This document shows, in pieces, positions 48,443 to 57,600 of a DNA stretch of 64,000 bases. Within the stretch, counting starts at the first letter, position 1. Every line of letters begins with the position of its first letter. A program made the translations under genes and the position numbers. The DNA comes from Actinobacteria bacterium UBA6100 (GTDB lineage: Bacteria; Actinomycetota; Coriobacteriia; Anaerosomatales; Anaerosomataceae). The notes beneath the pieces were generated by a model, which did not search any database, was not told the origin of the DNA, and worked only from the letters and a program-made list of their open reading frames with translations. The stretch spans positions 109,987-173,986 of the forward strand of contig DIWS01000005.1 of NCBI GenBank assembly GCA_002423585.1. Direction: 5' to 3'.

Positions 48443-50065
48443 ATGGGAGCAGTACGCTCCGCCCTGCCGAAGGGGCGAACGGCCTGGGTGAGATTCCTGG
48501 CGAAGGCAGCAGTGCGCACGGTGTTGCTGACCCTCGCCGCGCTGATGCTGATGGTCGGGGTGGCCTGGGCTGCGGGCGACCCCATCGGGAGTGAGACCGG
48601 GACTATCGCCAGCATCCCGGCCGCGACGGCGGGCGAACCCACGCTCGAGGAGGTCGGCGCGGCGGTGGGGCATCTCTCGGTTTCGACGAACATCTTCTTC
48701 GTCACCGTGGGCATGATGCTCATCTTCTTCATGCAGGCGGGCTTCATGCTGGTGGAAACAGGATTCACCCGAAGCAAGAATGCCGCGCATGTGGCGATGA
48801 CGAACTTCGTCATCTTCGCTGTGGGGGCCCTCGCCTACTGGGCGATCGGCTTCGGATTGCAGTTCGGCTCGTTCGGGCCGATCGGACTGCTCGGCGGGGC
48901 GACGGGCGTGCTCGACGGCGACGCGTTCACGCTCTTCGGTCAGGCGCTTGCGGGAACCAAGGGTTTCTTCCTTGGGTCGCTCGGCGACGGCACGCTCGAT
49001 GTGGGCGCATTCGCGTTCTTCCTGTTCCAGATGGTGTTCATGGACACAGCGGCCACCATCGTCACGGGCGGCATGGCCGAGCGCTGGAAGTTCTCGGCGT
49101 TCGTGCCGTTCGGCGTGTACATGGCCGTGTTCACCTACCCGCTCTACGGCATGTGGATCTGGGGCGGCGGCTGGCTGGCGCAGCTCGGCGTGAACTTCGG
49201 GCTGGGTAACGGCGCGGTGGACTTCGCCGGTTCGAGCGCGGTCCATGCGGTCGGCGGTTTCTCGGCTCTCGCCGGCGCACTCGTGATCGGCCCCCGCATC
49301 GGGAAGTTCAAGGCCGACGGGACGCCGGTGGCCATCCCCGGCCATCACATCCCGATGGCCATCCTGGGCACGATCATCCTCGTGTTCGGCTGGATGGGCT
49401 TCAACGGCATGAGCACGCTGTCGGTCGGCGACCTCCGCTTCCCGATCATCATCGGCAACACGATGCTCGCCGGCGCCGCCGGGTGCCTCGCCGCGATGTT
49501 CCTGGTGTGGAAGCTGTGGGGGCACCCCGATCCCTCGATGACCGCGAACGGCATGCTCGCCGGCCTGGTCGCGATCACCGCGCCGTGCGCGTTCGTGACG
49601 CCGCCGGCGGCGATCCTGATCGGCACCGTCGCGGGTCTGCTTGTGGTGGGCTCGGTCATCTTCTGGGAGCGGGTCGTGAAGGTCGACGACCCCGTCGGCG
49701 CGGTTTCGGTGCACGGCGTGAACGGCCTGTGGGGCATGCTCGCACTCGGCCTGTTCGCCGACGGCACGTACGGTGCCGGCTGGAACGGCGTCGAGGGCGC
49801 GGTCACCGGCTTGTTCTACGGCAATGGCGGGCAGTTCGTGGCCCAGCTCATCGCCTGCGTGGTGGTAGCGGCATGGGCGTTCGCGACGATGTACGTGTTC
49901 TTCACGATCCAGGCCAAGACGACGGGCCTGCGCTCGTCGGCAGACGACGAGATCGCCGGACTCGACGTCACGGAGATGGGCGCCATCGCCTACCCCGACT
50001 TCGCCGGCAGCGGCCCGATGGGTGCCGGCTCGCTCACGGAAGCACCGATGGGAAGTGAGGCGTGA
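48443..50065 (+). CDS. amtB: Ammonium transporter AmtB
   Basis: 540 residues from ATG 48443 (GGAGG 8 nt upstream; ATG 48422 lies 5' of that site). A cleavable signal peptide (LAKAAVRTVLLTLAALMLMV, ending GVAWAAGD) precedes eleven helices. Family stretches: VDFAGSSAVHAVGGFSALAG then ALVIGPR, the pore His region HHIPMAILGTIILVFGWMGF, and VSVHGVNGLWGMLALGLFAD. The C-terminal cytoplasmic tail (QAKTTGLRSSADDEIAGLDV) would bind PII. It is longer than E. coli AmtB because of N- and C-terminal extensions. TGATG couples it to the PII gene. Confidence 0.95.
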   Translation: MGAVRSALPKGRTAWVRFLAKAAVRTVLLTLAALMLMVGVAWAAGDPIGSETGTIASIPAATAGEPTLEEVGAAVGHLSVSTNIFFVTVGMMLIFFMQAGFMLVETGFTRSKNAAHVAMTNFVIFAVGALAYWAIGFGLQFGSFGPIGLLGGATGVLDGDAFTLFGQALAGTKGFFLGSLGDGTLDVGAFAFFLFQMVFMDTAATIVTGGMAERWKFSAFVPFGVYMAVFTYPLYGMWIWGGGWLAQLGVNFGLGNGAVDFAGSSAVHAVGGFSALAGALVIGPRIGKFKADGTPVAIPGHHIPMAILGTIILVFGWMGFNGMSTLSVGDLRFPIIIGNTMLAGAAGCLAAMFLVWKLWGHPDPSMTANGMLAGLVAITAPCAFVTPPAAILIGTVAGLLVVGSVIFWERVVKVDDPVGAVSVHGVNGLWGMLALGLFADGTYGAGWNGVEGAVTGLFYGNGGQFVAQLIACVVVAAWAFATMYVFFTIQAKTTGLRSSADDEIAGLDVTEMGAIAYPDFAGSGPMGAGSLTEAPMGSEA

Positions 50066-50403
50066 TGAAGAAGATCGAGGCGATCATCCGTCCGGAGGCG
50101 CTCGAAGACGTGAAGGAAGCCCTGTCGCTGATGGGTCACGCGGGGCTGACCGTGATCGAGGTGAAGGGCCACGGCGTCCAGAAGGGCATCACGCAGCAGT
50201 GGCGTGGCCAGGAGTACACGATAGACCTGCTGCCGAAGGTCATGGTGTGGCTCGTGGTGAGCGAGCACGAGGTCCGCGACGCAGTCGACGTGATCATCAA
50301 GGCCGCGCAGTCGGGCAGGATCGGTGACGGGAAGGTGTTCGTTTCGCCTGTAGAGGACGTGTATCGTGTGCGCACGGGCGAGCGCGGCGCCGACGCGATC
50401 TAG
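50065..50403 (+). CDS. glnK: Nitrogen regulatory PII protein
   Basis: 112 residues. PII trimer fold: MKKIEAIIRPEALEDVKEAL, T-loop GHGVQKGITQQWRGQEYTID with the uridylylation residue Y51, and B/C-loop features KVFVSPVEDVYRVRTGE. It senses ATP/ADP and 2-oxoglutarate and gates AmtB; the linked position makes GlnK the natural name. ATG 50065 overlaps the amtB stop by 1 nt. A long palindromic terminator follows. Confidence 0.95.
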   Translation: MKKIEAIIRPEALEDVKEALSLMGHAGLTVIEVKGHGVQKGITQQWRGQEYTIDLLPKVMVWLVVSEHEVRDAVDVIIKAAQSGRIGDGKVFVSPVEDVYRVRTGERGADAI

Positions 50404-50425
50404 CTGAACCTCCTCACGAACGTAT

Positions 50426-50455
50426 GCGGCGGGTGCGCGATCGCGCACCCGCCGC
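50426..50455 (+). terminator. 30-base perfect palindrome after glnK, then TTTC
   Basis: Each half is GCGGCGGGTGCGCGA, perfectly complementary, centred between 50440 and 50441, and followed by TTTCG. It lies 22 nt after the glnK stop and is the natural terminator of amtB-glnK. As a loop-free dyad it could also be a cruciform or a protein site. Confidence 0.8.
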
Positions 50456-50458
50456 TTT

Positions 50459-50858
50459 CGAATCAGTCACCGGGGCGGCCTTCGCACCGCCCGAGTCGCC
50501 CCTCCAAAGGGCCATCCTGAGGAGTTCTTGGCCGGCAAGCGCATTCCCGTTTCCCGGCCGCACACCTGCAGATTCCAGAGGCTTATGCCCGGTACCCCGC
50601 GAGCCGCGTGGTCTCAAACATACGTGGTTGATAGTACGAACACGTACTCATCGAGTTGAACCTGCAACGGTACACGAACGAACACTCGCTACACACGTGC
50701 CCTGCGGGATCCTTCATCGACCACCCCGGTGGAAACCCAGTTCACCGCGTCCAATCGATACAGTCACCTCGCTTCAAGGATAGACCGCAGACGCCGACGC
50801 GCCTGTGATATATACCTACCCCGCTATCGGTGAGTCGTACCCGGCAGAGGCTCGCGAC
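50459..50858 (+). other. Unassigned 400-nt region
   Basis: No convincing gene on either strand: frames are broken or lack ribosome sites. Base composition is visibly lower in G+C than around it (for example TGATATATACCTACC near 50808), which hints at a relict or acquired segment. I checked for a tRNA-Sec-like fold and saw none. Confidence 0.5.
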
Positions 50859-51560
50859 CTACTTGATCGCATCGAGAGCGTCGCGCAGATCTTCCTCGTC
50901 AACCGCGCCGACCAGCGTTTCTACGGTCGCGCCATCGGCGCCCACGAAGACGAAGGTAGGCACGTACTGGACACGGAAGTCCGCGGCAAGTCGTGCGGCC
51001 TCGGCGTCGTTCTCGACGTTCATCGCACGGATCTCGACGACGCCCTCGTACTCATCGGTGAGCCTGTCGACCACAGGCGCCATGTCCTGGCAGCTGGGTC
51101 ACCAATCGGTGTAGAACTCGTACATCACCGGACCACCCGTCGCGACAGGAGTGGGGGCCGCGGCCACCGCCGTTCCGCCCACGATCTCACCGTCCCACTG
51201 CACGATCCCGGCTCCAAGGTCATAGACCGTCTCGAAGCCGAGGCCACGGAGCAGCGCCGCCGCCTCCGCGCTCCGGCTGCCTGTTGCGCAGTAGAGCGCG
51301 ATCGGCTCCGAAGGATCCCAGTTCGCAGCGGCCGCTTCGAAGACGTTCAGCGGAACGAGCTCGGCGCCGGGTATGTGGCCCGCCTCGAACTCGGCGGCGG
51401 TCCGCACATCGACGAGATGCACTCCGTCCTCGAGCAGCTCGCGCATCCGGGCGTTGTCGACCAGGCCTCCACCATCATCACCCGGGGAACCCAGCATGAT
51501 GAGCACGCCTGCGATGAGTACGGTGCCGAGTGCCAGGATTATCCACTTCGTGCGGTTCAT
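50859..51560 (-). CDS. Rhodanese-thioredoxin fusion, candidate selenoprotein (in-frame UGA)
   Basis: 233 residues if UGA is read as selenocysteine. Start ATG 51560 has GGAGGTGG 1 nt upstream of the codon. A signal anchor (WIILALGTVLIAGVLIMLGS) is followed by a rhodanese domain (about 33-130; VDVRTAAEFEAGHIPGAELV; active loop C91-ATGSR) and a thioredoxin-like domain. The frame meets TGA at 51101-51099 exactly at the first active-site position: YEFYTDW-U154-P-S-C157-QDMAPVVDRL. It then stays open to TAG at 50859, with thioredoxin features VQYVPTFVFVGADG. A SECIS-like hairpin follows the UGA. Alternatives: a nonsense mutation of TGC/TGT or a base error. Likely an extracytoplasmic thiol/selenol redox protein. 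Confidence 0.78.
51062..51078 (-). promoter_or_regulatory. Candidate bacterial SECIS hairpin
   Basis: On the minus strand GCCTGT (51078-51073) pairs perfectly with ACAGGC (51067-51062) around the loop GGTCG. There are 26 nt between the UGA and the loop, inside the usual bacterial range, and the loop begins with GGU as in the fdhF SECIS. Confidence 0.65.
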
Positions 51561-51575
51561 GCCACCTCCATGTGT

Positions 51576-51597
51576 GAGGGCGACGCCGTTCGCCCTC
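51576..51597 (-). promoter_or_regulatory. Hairpin in the 5' region of the candidate selenoprotein gene
   Basis: 8-base perfect arms GAGGGCGA and TCGCCCTC with a 6-nt loop, 15 nt upstream of the start codon, in the 106-nt gap to the divergent glucan synthase gene. Possibly an operator or a leader hairpin. Confidence 0.35.
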
Positions 51598-51666
51598 CTG
51601 CCCAGAAGCAACCCCCGTGCCGTGCCGCGGCATGCGCCGCACCCTCGCCGAACGTGGCACAATACC

Positions 51667-54600
51667 ATGTGGACGCCGCAACACGGGAGTCGCGCCCCCG
51701 CACGGAGCGCGGAAGACAGGGGTGTGGATCTCATCGTAGGGCCGAACGACATCACGCTGCCGAACGGCGATGAGCCGCTCCGCGGCGAGCTGCTCGGAAC
51801 GGACCGCCTTGTCGCCGCATCGCGCGCCCTCGCCGAACAGCAGTCGTGGACCACGGCCCGCACGCGCGCCAGGACACCCCTCAACAGGCTGGTCGACACC
51901 GCGGAAGCAGAACTGGAGAGCATCTACCGGATCCTCGCCGCTGATGTCCGCGACGACACGCCGATCTCTCCGGCGGCCGAGTGGCTCCTCGACAACTACT
52001 ACCTGATCGAGGAGCAGGTCGCCCTTGTCCGGGACGACCTGCCCTCCGACTACGGCGCCGAGTTGCCCCGCCTGGACCAGGGGCCGCTGGCGGGCTTCCC
52101 GCGCGTGTTCGAGGCCATCGTGTCGCTGGTCGCGCACACCGACTCGCGCATCGATCGCGAGTGCCTCGAACTCTTCATCCTGGCGTACGAGGACGTCACG
52201 CCACTCGCGATCGGCGAGGTCTGGGCCGTTCCGATCATGCTGCGCATAGCGCTGATCGAGAACCTTCGCCGCCTCGCGCGTCGGGTACTCGAAGCACACC
52301 AGGCGGTCGTGAGCGGCAACCGTTTCGCGGACAGCCTCATCATCGCTGCCGATGAGGGCGCCGATGCGGTGGCAGCGCGGATCGCCGACCTGGATCGCGC
52401 CCATGCCGACACCCCGGGACCGTTCCTCGTCCGGCTGTCGCAGCGCCTTGCGGGCCAGGAGGTGGCGCTCGCGCCCCTCGCTGACTGGCTCCAGGAGACG
52501 CTGGCCGCACACGGCGACGATCTGGCGCGACTCACCATGGCCGCACACCAGCAGCAGGCGGCCGATCAGGTCTCAGTGGCCAATGCGATCACGAGCATCC
52601 GGTTCCTCGACGGCTTCGAGTGGCGCGAGTTCTTCGAGGACACGAGCCTGGTCGAGCATATCCTCAGGGAGGACCCGTCCGGCGTGTACGGACGCATGGA
52701 CTTCCTCAGCCGCGACCGCTACCGGCACGCGATCGAGGGACTCGCTCGGCGGTGCCCGCACTCGGAGACCGAGGTTGCCGAAGCGGTGGTGAGCCACTGC
52801 CTTGAGGCGCTCCGGGTCGACGCAGCCGACGGCCTGCGCAGTCATGTGGGCTACTACCTCGTGAGCGTCGGCCGGTATCTCTTCGAGGAAAGCATCGGCT
52901 ACCGGCCGCACGCGCGTGAACGCCTGTACCGCGGACCACTCGCCGCGCGCGGCGCCATCTTCTGGGGCCTTCTCGCAGGACTCACGGCCCTGCTCGCAGG
53001 GGGATGTGCGGCATTCACCTATGCGGTCACGGCGAACGCGTGGATCACCGCTGCCCTGGCAGTGCTTTCGGTCATCCCTGTCTCCGAGGTCGCACTCATC
53101 GTGGTCAACCGCGTTGCGGCGGCCCTCTGGCCCGCGCGGACCCTGCCAAAGATCGACCACCGTCAGCCGGTCGCGAGGGCACACCGTACCATGGCCGTCT
53201 ACACGGCTCTGCTCACCTCGCCACAGGCCGCCCAGCATGTCGTGGACAACATGGAGGTCGGCTATCTTGCGAACACCGACCACAACATCCGTTTTGCCGT
53301 GCTTGCCGACCTCAAGGGGTCCCCGGAACAGCACACCGCCACTGACGAGGCGGTCATCGAGGCAGCACGACGGGGGATCGCGATCCTGAATGATCGCTAC
53401 GGCGTCCCGGGCGAGCGCCCCTTCAGCCTCTTCGTCCGCGGACGGACCTGGAGCGAGCACGACGAGACCTGGATGGGATGGGAGCGCAAGCGTGGCGCGC
53501 TGACCGAGTTCTGCAGCCTCTTGCGCGGCGCCACCGACACGTCCTTCGAGGTCGTCGACGGGGAGGTCGCCGAGTTCCCCGGCGTCACGTTCGTCATCAC
53601 CCTCGACACGGATACGGTGCTGCCGCGCGACGGCGCACGCAAGCTGATCTCGACCATCGCCCACCCGCTCAACCGCGCGCAACTCGATCCGGTGACGCAC
53701 ACGGTGCGCCGCGGGTACGGTCTCGTGCAGCCACGGGTCTCTATGTCGCTCGAGGGCGCGGATGACAGTCTGTTCGCATGGCTGTACTCGGGCGTGACCG
53801 GCGTCGACCCCTACGCAGGGGCGGTCTCGGACACCTACCAGGACGTCTTCGGTGAGGGGTCGTTCACGGGCAAGGGCATCTTCGAGGTCGATATCTTCAA
53901 CGCCGCGCTCGGTGATCGCTTCCCGGAGAACACGCTGCTCAGCCACGACCTGATCGAGGGTTCTTACCTGCGCACGGCACTCGCCTCAGATGTGGAGGTG
54001 CTCGACGACCAGCCCTCGAGCTACATCTCGCACTGCGCGCGCCTCCACCGGTGGGTCCGCGGCGACTGGCAGACGCTACCCTGGCTGTTCGGGCGCATTC
54101 CTGCCCCGGAGGGCCGCGAGAAGAGTCCTCTGACGATGCTCCACCGCTGGAAGATCGCCGACAATCTCCGCCGGAGCGTCTATCCGCTGCTGATGATGGT
54201 CTTCTCGCTCGCCGGCTTCGCACTGCTTCCCGGTGCGCACTGGTCGTGGCTCGCGATCGTCGTGGCGCTGCTCGGCTTCCCACTGTTCTTCGGGCTGGCC
54301 GATTCGCTGCTGTTCCGGCGCCCGCCGTCGGACACGAGAAGTGACCACACCACCTTCATCTCGGACCTCAAGCGGGACGTCTTACGCAACGCGCTCAACG
54401 CAGCGATCCTGCCGCACCAGGCGTACCTGATGACCGATGCGATCTTCCGCGCGCTGTGGCGCATGGTCGTCTCCCATCGGAACCTGCTCGAGTGGGAGAC
54501 CGCCGCGGAGTCCGAACGGCGGCTGGGCACTTCGGCACCTGCCGCCTTCATCCGCCGCATGGGGCCGGCCAGCGCGATCACGTTGCTGGCCGCACTCCCT

Positions 54601-57600
54601 ATCGCCGCGTCCCCCGCGGGCCCGATCGCGCTGCTAACGGCGTCGCCACTGCTGATGTTGTGGCTCGTCTCACCGCTCGCCGCCTGGCAGGCGAGCCGCC
54701 CGGCGGCGGAGCCCGAGAGCGAGGTCACGGACGACGATGTGGCGGTGATGCGTCGCCTTGCGCGCCTCACGTGGCGGTTCTTCGAGACGTTCGTAACTGC
54801 CGAGGACCACTACCTCGCACCGGACAACTTCCAGGAGGACCCGAAGGGAGAGGTCGCTCACCGGACCTCGCCCACCAACATGGGCCTCCAGTTGCTCTCG
54901 TATGTCACCGCATATGACCTCGGCTATCTCACCGTGCAGGGATTGACCGACCGCGTATCGCGCACCCTCACGACGCTCACCGGGATGGAGCGTTTCCGCG
55001 GACACTTCTACAACTGGTACGACACCCTCACGCTACAACCTCTCCGCCCCACGTACGTGTCAACGGTCGACTCGGGTAACCTCGCCGGCCATCTCGTGGC
55101 GCTGCGGATCGCCCTCCTCGAGGTGTCCGAACGTCCACTGCTGAGCGAGGCCACGTTCGGAGGCATCGCCGACACCGTCCGGCTCGCGCTCGAAGACCTA
55201 CAGGTGGTCCGTGCCTCGGTCAGCGCCGATGGCGCGCTCACGGAGATCCGCACTTCGCTCGAGGAGGTCGTACGTCGTATCAGCCTGGACACGCCGCCGG
55301 AGAACCTCGGCGAATGGCTGGCGGCGCTCGAGGGCCTGAGCGCGCTGACCACCGGGCTCGACACGCGCATGCGCACGCTCACACGCGACGCAGTCGATGA
55401 CGCTCTCGACCGCGCGGTCGACTCCGTGGCCGCTGCCGCCGCATCCGTCCGTGCGCCGCTCGATCTGTTGGCTCGGTGCGCGCCCTGGGCCCGTGAGGTG
55501 CTTGCAGCGGCGGGCTCGCACGCCGGCACGCCCGACCCGGCGCTCATCCCGCTCCTGTCGCACGTTCCCAGCCTTGTCGGCCTCGCCGAAGGTCTCGATC
55601 CGGCGCTGGATGCGCTCGACTCGATGGCGGCAGTCGACGGGGCCGACTCGGCCTGGGCCTCACGCGTCGCGGCAGGCATCCGCGCGGGCCGCGGGCCGGC
55701 GATCGCAACACTCGCCGAGTTGCGATTGAGCGCCGACATCGCACGTGAGATATGGGCACACACCGACTTCGCGATGCTCTTCGACGACAGCCGCCTGCTG
55801 TTCTCGATCGGATTCAACGCCGCCGAGGGCCGCCTCGACGACTCCTACTACGACATGCTCGCAAGCGAGTGCCGTCTGGCGAGCTTCCTCGCGATTGCCA
55901 AGGGCGAGACGCCACAGGAGCACTGGTTCCGCCTCGGCCGGTCGATAACGCGGACCGAGGGCGGTACGGCGCTGGTGAGCTGGAGCGCGAGCATGTTCGA
56001 GTATCTGATGCCGATCCTGGTGATGAAGAGCTGGCCGGGGACGCTGCTCGAGCGCACCTACGGGAGTGTCGTTCGGCGACAGATCCAGTACGGAAAGCAG
56101 CGCGGCGTGCCGTGGGGCGTCTCAGAATCGGCGTTCAACGCGAAGGACGCGGAGCTCACCTACCAGTATCAGGCGTTCGGCGTGCCCGGCCTCGGACTCA
56201 AACGCGGCCTGTCGGCCGACGTGGTGATCGCGCCATACGCCACGGTCCTCGCGCTCATGGTTGCACCGCGTGCCGCGCTCGAGAACATGAGGGCTCTGGT
56301 GAAGCAGGGCGCCGAGGGCCGCTACGGCTTCTACGAAGCGATCGACTACACGCCGGGCCGCGTACCCGCGGGCAAGGAGCGGGCGATCGTTCGGGCGTAC
56401 ATGGCGCACCACCAGGGCATGAGCTTCCTGTCGCTCGGCAACATGCTCACCGGCTTCCGGATGCAGGACCGGTTCCACGCCGACCCGATCGTCGGATCTG
56501 CCGAACTGCTCCTTCAGGAGCGCGTGCCGCGCCGATTCCAGCTCGCGCAGCCGCGCGTGGAGGAGGTCGAGTTCGTACGCTCGGTGCGTGAGACCCCGCC
56601 GCCGGTGACGCGCGCATATCCGCTCGCGGACACCCGCGTGCCGGCCACGCACTTCCTGTCCAACGGCGACTACTCGGTCATGGTCACCAACAGCGGTGGT
56701 GGCTACAGCCGGTGGAAGGACCGTACCGTCACCCGCTACCGTGAGGACATCACGCGCGACTGCTGGGGGACGTTCTTCTACATCAAGAACGTCGAGACAG
56801 CTGCCGTGTGGTCGGCCACGTTCCAACCTACGCTCGCCGAGCCCGACGACTACCACGTGACGTTCTCGGCCGACAAGGCGGACTACCGGCGCCTCGATGG
56901 CGATGTGGAGACCCACACCGAGGTGATCGTCTCCCCCGAGGACGACCTCGAGGTCCGGCGCCTGACGATCACCAACCATGGCCACGAACAGCTCTTGCTC
57001 GAGGTCACCTCCTACCTTGAGGTCACCCTCGCGCCGCGCGGGGCCGACCACGCGCACAAGGCGTACAGCAACCTGTTCGTCGAGACCGAGGCGGTCGAGG
57101 AGTTGCGCGCGCTGCTGTTCACCCGCCGTCCGCGCTCGGACGAGGAGCAGCGGTTCTGGGGCTTCCACGCGCTCGCATGCGAGACCCGCGGGCTATGCGC
57201 GTGGACGTACGAGACCGACCGGGCGGCGTTCCTCGGAAGACTGCGCACGCCGGCGAACGCGCAGGCCATCGCCGACGACGGCCGCCTGACCGGCACGGTG
57301 GGCGCCGTGCTCGACCCGATCTGCGCGATCCGCCAGCCCGTGGTGATCCCGCCCGGTGAGACCGCCCGACTCGCGTATATAACCGGTGCGGCCGACTCGC
57401 GTGAGCGGGCAGTCACACTCGCCGAGAAGTACCAGGACATCACCAACGCACAGCGCGCCGCCGACCTCGCGTGGTCCACCAGCCAGATCGAGCTCCGCGA
57501 CCTCGGCATCACTCCCGAGGAGTCGGTGACGTTCCTGCGGCTCGCATCACGCATGCTCCTCACAGACCCGTTCTCGCGACTCAAGCGCATGACCGAGGCC

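Noticed and set aside
50424..50783. 119-codon open frame after glnK
   Set aside because: Starts in the terminator palindrome, has no ribosome site and a non-protein-like Arg/Pro/Ser composition.
50859..51083. Separate short thioredoxin-like gene starting at ATG 51083
   Set aside because: It would lack the active-site Trp/Cys and half of the first strand and helix; it is the in-frame continuation of the rhodanese gene through UGA.
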